This document shows, one piece after another, positions 32,343 through 39,901 of a stretch of 64,000 nt of DNA. The stretch's first letter is position 1, and the number at the start of each line of letters is the position of its first letter. Origin of the DNA: JAEUJM01 sp044221555 (lineage in GTDB: Bacteria > Actinomycetota > Acidimicrobiia > Acidimicrobiales > DATDAH01); assembly GCA_044221555.1 (NCBI GenBank), contig JBGAOY010000001.1, forward strand, positions 434,001-498,000, in the 5' to 3' direction. The notes under the pieces were generated by a model. It was given only the letters and a program-made list of their open reading frames with translations. It did not search any database and was not told where the DNA came from. The translations under genes were made by a program, and so were the position numbers.

Positions 32343-33733
32343 GACAGCAGCTCGCTGGCCACGGCACGGTCGTCGAACTCGAGCGTGCGGTCCCCGATGA
32401 TCTGAACCGGCTCGTGGCCCTTGCCGGCGATCACCACCAGGTCACCCGCTCGGGCCTCGTCGAGCGCCCGACCGATCGCCTGGCGGCGGTCGGGCTCGAC
32501 CACGAGGTTGCTCACATCGTCGAATCCTGATCTCACCTGCTCGATGATGACCGCTGGGTCCTCGCTGCGGGGATTATCCGACGTCAGGATCACCCGATCG
32601 GCCAGGCGCGAGGCGACGCCGCCCATCAGCGGGCGCTTGGCCCGGTCACGGTCGCCGCCGCAGCCGAACACCACGATCAGGCGGCCGGTGCCGACCAGCT
32701 CCCGCCCCGTCTCGAGCAGCCGCTCGAGGCCGTCGGGGGTGTGGGCGTAGTCGACGACCACCCCGAAGTCCTGGCCGGCCTCGACCGGCTCGAACCGACC
32801 GGGCACCGGCCCGGCGGCGGCGAGCCCCTCGGCCACCGCCGCCGGTTCGATGCCCAGGGTGATCGCGGCCTCCGCGGCGGCCAGGGCGTTGCTGACGTTG
32901 AAACGGCCGCCGAGCGGCACCTCGACCCGCTGACCCCGCCAGCGGAACCGGGACGACGTGCGGCCCACCTCGAGGTCGTCGAGATCGTGCACCGAGAAGC
33001 CGATCGTCGACACCACGGCCGCGTCGCGGAGCAACCGGCCGCGGGGGTCGTCCAGGCTCACCACCGCGGCATCGGCGAGCTCGGGGGTGAACAGGCGGGC
33101 CTTGGCCTGGAAGTAGTCCTCCATCGAGCGGTGGAAGTCCAGGTGCTCCGCGCTGAGGTTGGTGAACACCGCCACCCGGAAGCGGGTGCCGTCCACCCGG
33201 TGCAGCGCCAGCGCGTGCGACGAGACCTCCATGGCCACGGCGTCGAAGCCGTCGGACACGTAGCCGGCCAGCAGGGCCTGGAGGTCGGGCGCCTCGGGGG
33301 TGGTCCTGGCCCCGGTCAGCGTGCCGATCTGGGCGGTGCGCCGACCGGCGTGCTCGAGGACCGACTGCAGCAGGTGGACGGTGGTGGTCTTGCCGTTGGT
33401 GCCGGTGACCCCGGCGACCACCAACTGCTCCGAGGGGTGCCCGTGGAACGCGGCGGCGGCCAGCGCCATGGCCACCCTCGCGTCGGCGACCCGCACCTGG
33501 GCGACGGGGAGCGGCAGGGCGCGCTCGCAGAGCAGGGCCACGGCGCCCGCGTCCACCGCCGCCGGTGCGTGGTCGTGACCGTCGGTGTGCTCGCCCCGGA
33601 CGCAGCAGAACAGGTCTCCCTGTCGCACCGACCGGCTGTCGTAGGCGATGCCCGTGACGTCCGGGGCGGCGGCGTGCGGCCCGGCCACGAGGGTGGCACC
33701 GGGGACCTCGTGGGTCAGTCGGGCGAGTTCCAC
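32339..33733 (-). CDS. murE: UDP-MurNAc-L-Ala-D-Glu--meso-diaminopimelate ligase (MurE)
   Basis: The 464-residue Mur ligase has DSRSVRQGDLFCCVRGEHTDG in its N-domain, the P-loop VTGTNGKTTTVHLL near residue 113, MEVSSHALALHRVDG, NLSAEHLDFH and VVDYAHTPDGL, and ends with GKGHEPVQIIGDRTLEFDDR. The amino-acid-specificity motif reads TSDNPRSEDP; DNPR selects meso-diaminopimelate rather than lysine, so the stem peptide should contain mDAP. It begins 1 nt before the ftsI stop region and ends overlapping mraY. Confidence 0.96.
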   Translation of the reverse strand: MELARLTHEVPGATLVAGPHAAAPDVTGIAYDSRSVRQGDLFCCVRGEHTDGHDHAPAAVDAGAVALLCERALPLPVAQVRVADARVAMALAAAAFHGHPSEQLVVAGVTGTNGKTTTVHLLQSVLEHAGRRTAQIGTLTGARTTPEAPDLQALLAGYVSDGFDAVAMEVSSHALALHRVDGTRFRVAVFTNLSAEHLDFHRSMEDYFQAKARLFTPELADAAVVSLDDPRGRLLRDAAVVSTIGFSVHDLDDLEVGRTSSRFRWRGQRVEVPLGGRFNVSNALAAAEAAITLGIEPAAVAEGLAAAGPVPGRFEPVEAGQDFGVVVDYAHTPDGLERLLETGRELVGTGRLIVVFGCGGDRDRAKRPLMGGVASRLADRVILTSDNPRSEDPAVIIEQVRSGFDDVSNLVVEPDRRQAIGRALDEARAGDLVVIAGKGHEPVQIIGDRTLEFDDRAVASELLS

Positions 33734-33734
33734 G

Positions 33735-35693
33735 TCACGGCACGGCGGTGGGGTCGCTGTCGGACACGGGCGAGCCGAGGCCGTCCTGGCTGGGATCGAC
33801 CCCGAGGCTGGGGGGCTGCGCCGGGGCCAGCTGCAGCGGCGGCGCGATGCCGTACCGGGCGAGCGCGTACTGCCCGAGCTGGGCGAAGACGGGGGCCGAC
33901 ACCTCGCCGCCGTAGATCGAGGAGGTGGGCTCGTCCAGGACGACGATCATCGAGAGGGCGGGGTCCTCGGCGGGCACGAACCCGGCGAAGGTGGCCACGT
34001 AGTGGTAGTTGCCGGCCGCGTCGGTGTAGCCGCCCTGGTCCTGGGGCTTGCGGGCCGTGCCCGTCTTGCCGGCGACGTGGTAGCCGCTGATGGCGGCCGA
34101 GGTCCCGGTGCCGGCGTCGACCACCGACATCATCATCGTGTTCATCTGGCGGGCGGTGCTGGCCGAGACCACCCGGCGGTCGGCGGGTGCCGCGACGGGG
34201 TGGCGGGTGCCGTCGTCGCCGATGCGGGCGAGGACCAGCCGAGGCGACACGTACACGCCGTCGTTGGCGATGACGTTGAACGCGCTCAGCATCTGCAGCG
34301 CCGTGACCGAGATGCCCTGACCGATCGGGATGCTGCCGATCGACGTGCCCGACCACTCGTCGAGCGGGAGCGTGATGCCGGACGCCTCGTTGGGGAAGTC
34401 GAGGGCGGTCGGCTGACCGAAGCCGAACCGCTGCAGGTACTCGTCCAGGCGGGCGGCCCCGAGCTCCTGGGCCACCATGATCGTCCCCACGTTGGAGGAC
34501 TGGGTGAGGATGTCGTTCACGCTCCAGTTCTCGACCGGGTGGGGATCGTGGTCGGTGAAGCGGTGGTCGGCGACCTGGATGCCGTCGGGGACCATGAACC
34601 GGGTTCCGGGGTCGACCACGTCCTCCTCGATGGCCGCCGCCATCGTGACCACCTTGTTCACCGAGCCGGGCTCGAACATGGCGGTGACCGCCCGGTTGTT
34701 CGAGCTGGGGACGGCGGGCCCACGGGTGCCGTCCTCGTTCTGGGTGGCCTCCACGTTGGCCATGGCCAGGATCTCGCCGGTGCCAGGGCGAGAGACGATG
34801 GCGATGCCGCCCATCGCACCGGTGGCGTCCACCTGGTCGGCCAGCGCCCGCTCGGCCTCGAACTGCATGCCGCGGTCCAGCGTGAGGACGAGGCTGTCAC
34901 CCTGTTGGGCCGGGGTGAGGTGGCGCTCGCCCGACGAGATGGTCTCGCCGTCGGGAGCGCGCTCCACCGTCAGCTCCCCGGGGGTGCCGGTGAGCGCCCG
35001 GTCGTACTGCTGCTCCACGCCCGACAACCCGGTGTTGTCGACCCCCACCGACCCCAGCACCGATCGGGCCAGGTCGCCGGACGGCTCGAAGCGACGCGGC
35101 TCGTCCATCTGGTGGATGCCGGGCAGCTCGAGGTCGGCCACCTCCTGGCCGGTCTCGTCGGGCACCTGCCGTGCGAGGTAGACGAACTCGGAGTCACCGC
35201 TGAGCTGGTCCTCGAGCTCGGCCTGGTCGGTGCCCAGCACCGGCGCCAGGTGGGCGGCCACGCCGAGCGGGTCGTCGATCTCGCGGGGGTTGGCGTAGAT
35301 CGTGGTCTGGTTGACGCTCAACGCCAGTTCCTCGCCGTTGCGGTCGAGCAGCGACCCGCGCGCCGCGGGCAGGTCGATCGATCGCACCCGCTGGCTCTCG
35401 CCGAACGCCACGTAGCGCTCGGGGCTCACCGTCTGCAGCTCCGCCACGCGCACCAGCAGCAGGCTGAACAGGAACAGCATGGTCACCAGCATCGCCAGCA
35501 GCCGGCGACGGGGATGCGGGCCGTGTCCGATGCGACGTCGCGCCGGCTGCGGCGAGTCGTGACGGTCGGCGCGAGGCGCCCGGCGCGCGGCAGCGCCCCC
35601 AGACGATGTCGTCCGGGGGCTGGCCGCGTGGCGCTCGCCGCGGGTCGGGCCCTGCCCCGGCGGCCGGGTGGGGCGCGACGGCGCGCGGCTCAT
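33735..35693 (-). CDS. ftsI: Class B penicillin-binding protein, FtsI (PBP3/PbpB-like)
   Basis: The 652-residue transpeptidase has a ~70-residue basic, Pro/Arg-rich cytoplasmic tail, one membrane helix (LLAMLVTMLFLFSLLLVRVA), a PBP dimerisation domain (RGSLLDRNGEELALSV) and a penicillin-binding domain with the active-site motifs SVNK inside FEPGSVNKVVT, SSN inside TQSSNVGT and KTGT inside AGKTGTARK. It cross-links septal peptidoglycan with FtsW. ATG 35693 overlaps the ftsL-like stop (ATGA). The C-terminus ends in a Pro/Gln/Asp-rich tail; no PASTA domains are present. Confidence 0.95.
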   Translation of the reverse strand: MSRAPSRPTRPPGQGPTRGERHAASPRTTSSGGAAARRAPRADRHDSPQPARRRIGHGPHPRRRLLAMLVTMLFLFSLLLVRVAELQTVSPERYVAFGESQRVRSIDLPAARGSLLDRNGEELALSVNQTTIYANPREIDDPLGVAAHLAPVLGTDQAELEDQLSGDSEFVYLARQVPDETGQEVADLELPGIHQMDEPRRFEPSGDLARSVLGSVGVDNTGLSGVEQQYDRALTGTPGELTVERAPDGETISSGERHLTPAQQGDSLVLTLDRGMQFEAERALADQVDATGAMGGIAIVSRPGTGEILAMANVEATQNEDGTRGPAVPSSNNRAVTAMFEPGSVNKVVTMAAAIEEDVVDPGTRFMVPDGIQVADHRFTDHDPHPVENWSVNDILTQSSNVGTIMVAQELGAARLDEYLQRFGFGQPTALDFPNEASGITLPLDEWSGTSIGSIPIGQGISVTALQMLSAFNVIANDGVYVSPRLVLARIGDDGTRHPVAAPADRRVVSASTARQMNTMMMSVVDAGTGTSAAISGYHVAGKTGTARKPQDQGGYTDAAGNYHYVATFAGFVPAEDPALSMIVVLDEPTSSIYGGEVSAPVFAQLGQYALARYGIAPPLQLAPAQPPSLGVDPSQDGLGSPVSDSDPTAVP

Positions 35694-36229
35694 GGCGTGA
35701 GCACCTCGTCGACGGGCCCCGCCGCGGTCTCGTCGAGCGACACCTCGGCCTCGGGGGCCGCCATCTGGCCGGGGTCGACGGTGGCCGATCCCCCGCCGGC
35801 GACCGAGCCGTCGGCCGGCACCTGGGCCACGAACGTCGGACCGGCCGGCGCCGCGGTGAGGCCGAGGCGCTCGGCCTCGCTCACGATCCGCTCGGGCGAG
35901 GCCAGGGCCGCGGCCTCGAGGCGCAGGCTCTGGGCCTGGGCCTGACGGTCCGAGATGTCCTGCTGCACCCGGTCGAGGTGCATCTGGCCCGCCACGTTCT
36001 GGGTCTGCAGCACCGCCACCGCGAACAGGACCGCGAACAGGACCCCGGTGCCGATGAGCACCGCCACCCGGCGGCTGACCTTGGGCCGGGCGGCGACCTC
36101 GGGGCGCGCCCGAGACGCCGGTGCCGGCTCGACCAGCCGGAGGTGAGGGCGGCGCGGCGTCGATGCGGGTGCCGGGGCGTGGCGGGGGGCGCGGCGGGGT
36201 GCGACGGCCGGTGCGAGTGCGGGGCTCAT
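35690..36229 (-). CDS. FtsL/DivIC-like septum protein
   Basis: The 179-residue product has a Pro/Ala/Arg-rich cytoplasmic part, one membrane helix (VAVLIGTGVLFAVLFAVAVL, near residues 62-81), then a heptad coiled coil (RVQQDISDRQAQAQSLRLEA) ending in ASPERIVSEAERLGL, a typical FtsL terminus. A 50-residue low-complexity tail follows. FtsL bridges FtsQ and the FtsW-FtsI synthase. Sequence conservation in FtsL is low, so the call rests on topology, coiled coil and position between rsmH and ftsI. ATG 36229 overlaps the rsmH stop (ATGA), and its stop overlaps ftsI. Confidence 0.82.
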   Translation of the reverse strand: MSPALAPAVAPRRAPRHAPAPASTPRRPHLRLVEPAPASRARPEVAARPKVSRRVAVLIGTGVLFAVLFAVAVLQTQNVAGQMHLDRVQQDISDRQAQAQSLRLEAAALASPERIVSEAERLGLTAAPAGPTFVAQVPADGSVAGGGSATVDPGQMAAPEAEVSLDETAAGPVDEVLTP

Positions 36230-37170
36230 GCAGGGTCCTCCAGGGGGAGCTTCTCGACGGCGCGGAGACGCACGCTCTCCGAACGCCGGTTGGCGGCGAT
36301 CTCGGCAGCGGAGGCCGTCCAGGCCCCCTGCTTGAGGAGTCGCACCGTGGGTCGGGCCCCGCAACCGCAGGGCAGGTGGGGTGGGCAGGTGCAGTCACCG
36401 GTGGCGGCGGAGCGGAAGGTCCGCTTCACGATCGTGTCCTCACCGGAGTGGTAGGCGAGGACGGCGGCCCGGCCCGCAGGGCGCAACAGGGCGATGGCCT
36501 GGTCGAGGGTGCCGGCCAGGATCTCGAGCTCGTCGTTGACCTCGATGCGCAGTGCCTGGAAGCTCTTGCGGGCCGGGTCGCCACCGTGGCGACGGGCCGG
36601 GGCGGGGATGGCCGAGCGGATCACCTCGGCCAGTTCGTCGGTGCGTTCGAGGGGCCGGGCCGCCACGATGGCCCGTGCGATCGGCCGGGCGAAGCGCTCG
36701 CCGCCGGCGTCGCGCAACAGCGCGGCCAACTCGCGCTCGGGCAGGTGGTTGACGACGTCGGCCACCGTGCGGGCCTGGGTGCGGTCCATCCGCATGTCCA
36801 GGGGTGCGTCCGAGCGGTAGCTGAACCCCCGCTCGGGCCGGTCGAGCTGCGGCGAGCTCACGCCGAGGTCGCACAGCACGCCCGACACCGCGTCGATCCC
36901 CAGGGCGTGCACCGCCTCGGTCAGGTGGTCGAAGCGGGTGTGCCGCAGGGTGACCCGGTCACCGAATGGTGCCAGGCGGGCCGAGGAGGCGGCGAGGGCA
37001 TCCTCGTCCCGGTCGAGGCCGAGCAGCGACAGGTGCTGGTGCGCGGACAGCAGCGCCTCGGCGTGGCCCCCGCCACCGACGGTGGCGTCGACCAGCAGAC
37101 CGGCGGGCACCGGGGCGAACAGGTCGACGACCTCGTCGACCATCACGGGCGTGTGGACGAACGAGGTCAT
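36226..37170 (-). CDS. rsmH: 16S rRNA (cytosine-1402-N4)-methyltransferase RsmH (MraW)
   Basis: The 314-residue SAM methyltransferase has FVHTPVMVDEVVDLF at the N-terminus, the SAM motif LVDATVGGGGHAEALLS near residue 30, LGLDRDEDAL, GVLCDLGVSSPQLD, ERGFSYRSDAPLDMRMD and VLAYHSGEDTIVKRTFR, all typical. It methylates C1402 of 16S rRNA. ATG 37170 is preferred over GTG 37179. A 310-nt region lies between it and mraZ, longer than any other junction in the operon. Its stop overlaps the ftsL-like ATG. Confidence 0.97.
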   Translation of the reverse strand: MTSFVHTPVMVDEVVDLFAPVPAGLLVDATVGGGGHAEALLSAHQHLSLLGLDRDEDALAASSARLAPFGDRVTLRHTRFDHLTEAVHALGIDAVSGVLCDLGVSSPQLDRPERGFSYRSDAPLDMRMDRTQARTVADVVNHLPERELAALLRDAGGERFARPIARAIVAARPLERTDELAEVIRSAIPAPARRHGGDPARKSFQALRIEVNDELEILAGTLDQAIALLRPAGRAAVLAYHSGEDTIVKRTFRSAATGDCTCPPHLPCGCGARPTVRLLKQGAWTASAAEIAANRRSESVRLRAVEKLPLEDPA

Positions 37171-37484
37171 TGCACGCACCTCAGGACCACTGTCGTCCCG
37201 CTCACAGGGCGTGAGGTCGCGGAGCGGAGCGCAGCAGCGGGCACCCCCGAACCGGATCCCGAAGGGGCACCGACGGAGGAGGTGCAGGCAAGCACGACAC
37301 CGCGCTCATCGGCTGCCCCCCGGCCAACGGGCGCGCGTCGGGATTTCTCCCCGATCGGGCTCGATGGGAGACGGGCGGAGTAGGGGTCTGCCACCTCGTC
37401 GGCCGGGAGGCAGCGGATGAGCGCGACGCCGGCGCCGAACTGCCTGGAGGAAGGATGCGTCGAGCGCCGGCGGGGCACGGTCAT
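37167..37484 (-). CDS. Possible small protein gene between mraZ and rsmH
   Basis: No family is recognised. A 105-codon ORF fills the whole mraZ-rsmH gap: its ATG (37484) overlaps the mraZ stop by four bases (ATGA), and its TGA overlaps the rsmH ATG (ATGA again), as at other dcw junctions. The product would begin MTVPRRRSTHPSSRQFGAG and end VLRCVQ, be basic, Ser/Pro-rich and have no membrane helix. The first 35 codons have strongly GC-biased third positions like neighbours; the second half is less biased. A structured leader RNA is an equally good explanation, so this is a tentative call. Confidence 0.35.
   Translation of the reverse strand: MTVPRRRSTHPSSRQFGAGVALIRCLPADEVADPYSARLPSSPIGEKSRRAPVGRGAADERGVVLACTSSVGAPSGSGSGVPAAALRSATSRPVSGTTVVLRCVQ
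37171..37480 (-). other. 310-nt mraZ-rsmH spacer, possible structured leader of rsmH
   Basis: This is the only stretch over 300 bases without a secure gene. Read on the minus strand it contains a hairpin at 37347-37370 (arms CTCCC-ATCG and CGAT-GGGAG) flanked by GAGAAATCCCG. An mraW RNA motif has been described upstream of mraW (rsmH) in actinobacteria; whether this region matches it cannot be judged here. It also holds the small ORF described separately. Confidence 0.3.
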
Positions 37485-37942
37485 GTCCGCCGCCGGGGCT
37501 TGTGCTTGCTGACCGCCACGGCCACCTTGGGCTTCGCCGCGGCGTGCTTGGCGTAGTACTCGGCGGCGGTGAACAGGTCGATGCGCTCGCGCGCACCGGT
37601 GATGACGATGTCCGAGCCGCGCAGTTCGTCGGTGAGCAACTCGTCCGGGATCACGATGCGGCCCTGGGCGTCGGGCTTGATCGGCTGGGCGCTGGCCCAC
37701 AGGTAGTCGAGCGTCTCGTTGATGTCCGAGTCGTCCATCGCGCCCTGGTCGACCTGCAGTTGCAGGTCCTCGGTGAGGTCGTCCACGAACCGCTCGAACT
37801 CGTCGGCGGGCCAGATGCTCAGGCGGTCGCCGCCGTCACTGATGAGGACCTGCCCACCGGCCAGGCCGTCACGGAGGCGGGCCGGGAGCACGACGCGTCC
37901 CTTGTCGTCGAGCGTGCGCTCGAACTGCCCCGCGAACTGCAC
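37481..37942 (-). CDS. mraZ: Transcriptional regulator MraZ
   Basis: The 153-residue product has two SpoVT/AbrB-like repeats: DDKGRVVLPARLRDGL at residues 12-27 and KPDAQGRIVIPDELL in the second half. It ends in a basic tail (VSKHKPRRRT) not found in shorter homologues. MraZ forms a ring that binds TGGG-type repeats upstream of its own gene and represses or tunes the dcw operon. Its GTG start at 37942 is the family start (QFAGQFERTLDDKG). A promoter and three TGGG repeats at 10-bp spacing lie upstream, which supports autoregulation. Confidence 0.95.
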   Translation of the reverse strand: MQFAGQFERTLDDKGRVVLPARLRDGLAGGQVLISDGGDRLSIWPADEFERFVDDLTEDLQLQVDQGAMDDSDINETLDYLWASAQPIKPDAQGRIVIPDELLTDELRGSDIVITGARERIDLFTAAEYYAKHAAAKPKVAVAVSKHKPRRRT

Positions 37943-38020
37943 AGTCGGTCTCCGTGTGGTGGTGGTGGTGTCCCTCGATGGGCCGCGCGCTGACCGTGGT
38001 CAGGCGAGGTCCGTGGGTCC

Positions 38021-38049
38021 ACTATCGGCGACTTTCTGCCATTCGTCAA
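38021..38049 (-). promoter_or_regulatory. Sigma-70-like promoter of the dcw operon
   Basis: On the minus strand TTGACG (38044-38049) and GATAGT (38021-38026) are 17 bp apart. Transcription would begin near 38014, giving a leader of about 70 nt before mraZ. Confidence 0.65.
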
Positions 38050-38056
38050 CATTTTG

Positions 38057-38080
38057 TGGGTTTGGATGGGATTTCCTGGG
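38057..38080 (+). promoter_or_regulatory. MraZ box: three TGGG repeats at 10-bp spacing
   Basis: TGGG occurs at 38057, 38067 and 38077 on the plus strand, exactly one helical turn apart. This matches the known MraZ recognition pattern (TGGGN repeats with 5-nt spacers). The site lies just upstream of the -35 box of the dcw promoter, in reverse orientation to the operon. Confidence 0.6.
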
Positions 38081-38091
38081 TCAGATCCTGG

Positions 38092-39003
38092 TCACGGTCT
38101 CCCCTCGATGGTGGTCGTCACCGCCGCGGCCAGCGGGCCCAGCCGGTCGTGGCCGACACCCGTGGCCTGGTCGCCGAGCTCGTCGATGCCGGCCGCACGA
38201 GCCGCGGGATCGAGATCCAGCACCGACAGCAGCGGCGCCGGGTCCCACCCGGCCAGCACCAGGCACTGGAACCGGGCGCCGGCGCGGGTGCGCCGCTGCG
38301 AGATCCCCACCGTCTTGCGCCCACCGACGGTGACCTCGCCGGGCCCGAGCCCGGCGAAGCACACCCGGCTCGACCACTCGGTGCGCACGGCGGGCCCCGT
38401 GTGCACCGACCCGGCGATGCCCACGGCGTCCAGCGCCTCCACCCACGCCTCGCCCAGCCACAGGAACGAGCGGCCGATGTCGTCCTCCCAGTAGCGGTCG
38501 CCCGCCGGCAGGAGCACGTCGAGCCAGAGCATGTGCCCCGGATCGAGCAGCACCGCCCCTCCCCCGCTGTGGCGACGCACCACCTCCAGGCCCGTGGCCG
38601 CGGCCCGGTCGCGGTCGACGCAATCGGGCCGTTGCGCGCTCCCGAGGGCCACGGCCGCGCTGGTGGCGCCCATGACCCACACCGCGCGCCGCAACGGGTC
38701 GGGCAGGCCCAGTCCGTGCAGGTAGCCCGGCGAGCCGAGACGGTGCTCGACCCGCCACCGGGCCCGACGCCGGGCCTTGCGCTCCCGTTTGGCCTGCTTC
38801 GCGGACCTCGCCTTCGCCGACTTCGCCGACTTCGGGGATCTGCCCGGCTCGACCGGGTTCGCCGGTAGGACCGGCGTCGCGGGCTCGGACGGTGTCGCCG
38901 GGCGGGGCGGCTCGGCCCCGCCGTCGGAGTCGGTCGGCGCGGAGGGGGCCGGTACGGGAGCGGGCCGGTCAGGGGCCCGCTCGTCGGACCCCCGATCGCT
39001 CAC
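38092..39003 (-). CDS. Lipoate-protein-ligase-A-like (BPL/LPL) protein
   Basis: The 303-residue product has an ~85-residue N-terminal tail, first Pro/Ala/Glu-rich then strongly basic (KSAKSAKARSAKQAKRERK), and a C-terminal biotin/lipoate-ligase fold. The catalytic core shows VVRRHSGGGAVLLDPGHMLW (RRxSGGG motif), VCFAGLGPGEVTVGGRKTVG with the conserved lysine in the GRKxxG motif, and ISQRRTR. It may attach lipoate or another acyl group to a carrier protein, or be a transferase; the family is broad. GTG 39003 overlaps the HNH gene stop (GTGA). It lies just upstream of the mraZ promoter. Confidence 0.8.
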   Translation of the reverse strand: MSDRGSDERAPDRPAPVPAPSAPTDSDGGAEPPRPATPSEPATPVLPANPVEPGRSPKSAKSAKARSAKQAKRERKARRRARWRVEHRLGSPGYLHGLGLPDPLRRAVWVMGATSAAVALGSAQRPDCVDRDRAAATGLEVVRRHSGGGAVLLDPGHMLWLDVLLPAGDRYWEDDIGRSFLWLGEAWVEALDAVGIAGSVHTGPAVRTEWSSRVCFAGLGPGEVTVGGRKTVGISQRRTRAGARFQCLVLAGWDPAPLLSVLDLDPAARAAGIDELGDQATGVGHDRLGPLAAAVTTTIEGRP

Positions 39004-39509
39004 GCGCTCTGCGCCGACGCCACCCGGAGGTACGGCTCCCAGTGCTCGGGCAGGCGCCCGACCGACACCACCACCCAGGTGTGCTCACGCGGTGCTCGGG
39101 GGTGACGCGCCAGCGACATCGTGGTCTCGTGGAGCAGACGATCGCGCTTGAACGTGTTGCACCGACGGCAGGCCGCGACCACGTTCTCCCAGCGGTGCTC
39201 GCCACCGCGACTGCGCGGGATCACGTGATCGATGCTCTCGGCGTGGGCGCCGCAGTACTGGCAGCGGTGGTGGTCACGGACGAACACCGCGCGCCGGTTC
39301 AGGGGCGACCGCCGGTGGAACGGCACCTTGACGAACGAGCGCAGCCGGATCACCGAGGGCACGGGCACGCTCACGTGCTCGGCCCGCAGCGCCTCACCGG
39401 TGTCGTGGAGGATGTCGGCCTTCTCCGACAGCACCAGGACCGCGGCCCGACGGCTGGGAACCACCGAGAGCGGTTCGTAGGAGGCGTTCAACACCAGCGA
39501 CCGGGCCAC
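39000..39509 (-). CDS. HNH endonuclease family protein
   Basis: The 169-residue product begins VARSLVLNASYEPLSVVPSR, the widespread actinobacterial HNH family start, and has a zinc-binding HNH module: CQYCG, IDHVIPRSRGGEHRWENVVA and CRRCN. The role is unknown; it is commonly encoded near dcw or tRNA genes and not part of an obvious restriction or mobile system here. GTG 39509 lies 7 nt after TACCTT on the minus strand, which fits a leaderless start. The lipoate-ligase-like gene overlaps its end by four bases. Confidence 0.88.
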   Translation of the reverse strand: MARSLVLNASYEPLSVVPSRRAAVLVLSEKADILHDTGEALRAEHVSVPVPSVIRLRSFVKVPFHRRSPLNRRAVFVRDHHRCQYCGAHAESIDHVIPRSRGGEHRWENVVAACRRCNTFKRDRLLHETTMSLARHPRAPREHTWVVVSVGRLPEHWEPYLRVASAQSA

Positions 39510-39516
39510 GCCGGAA

Positions 39517-39522
39517 AAGGTA
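39517..39522 (-). promoter_or_regulatory. -10 element of leaderless HNH-gene promoter
   Basis: TACCTT on the minus strand ends 7 nt before the GTG at 39509, with no Shine-Dalgarno sequence. Confidence 0.4.
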
Positions 39523-39571
39523 CCCTCGCCGCCCCCACCCGGGTGGGTCGTTTCGGGTCGTCCCGGACCGG

Positions 39572-39835
39572 TCAGCGCAGCCGGGGCCACGCCCGGCACC
39601 AGTGGAGGTAGGTGACCACGTCGGCCACGTCGGGGGGACGGTCGGGATCGCCGTAGGCGGTGACCAGCCGGAAGCGCAGGTAGTCGCGGTCGGGCAACGG
39701 CAGCGGAGGCCACCGGTGCCACCAGCCCGGTGCGGCCAGCCGGAACACCTGGGAGGCCGCGGTGGCCCACAGCCAGGGCCGCACCAGGACCGCCCACGCC
39801 GCCCGCAGCGTCCAGGTCACCGCCCCCGCCCCCAT
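39572..39835 (-). CDS. Small hypothetical protein (87 residues)
   Basis: Not recognised. The product begins MGAGAVTWTLRAAWAVLVRP and is rich in Trp, Arg and Pro. The middle is PLPLPDRDYLRFRLVTAYG and the end DVVTYLHWCRAWPRLR. There is one moderately hydrophobic N-terminal helix, possibly membrane-associated. Codon usage is GC-rich at third positions, as in neighbours, which supports a real gene. It lies on the minus strand between the ROK kinase gene (66 bp upstream) and the HNH gene (62 bp downstream). Confidence 0.6.
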   Translation of the reverse strand: MGAGAVTWTLRAAWAVLVRPWLWATAASQVFRLAAPGWWHRWPPLPLPDRDYLRFRLVTAYGDPDRPPDVADVVTYLHWCRAWPRLR

Positions 39836-39901
39836 GGCCGAGGCGACGCCGTCCGGGCGGCGCGTGCACGCCCCTCGAGCGCTCCGGTCACCGGCCCGAA
39901 C

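Noticed and set aside
39000..39509. HNH gene as a homing endonuclease or part of a mobile element
   Set aside because: It belongs to a widespread chromosomal HNH family, has no flanking repeats or intron, and its codon use matches neighbours.
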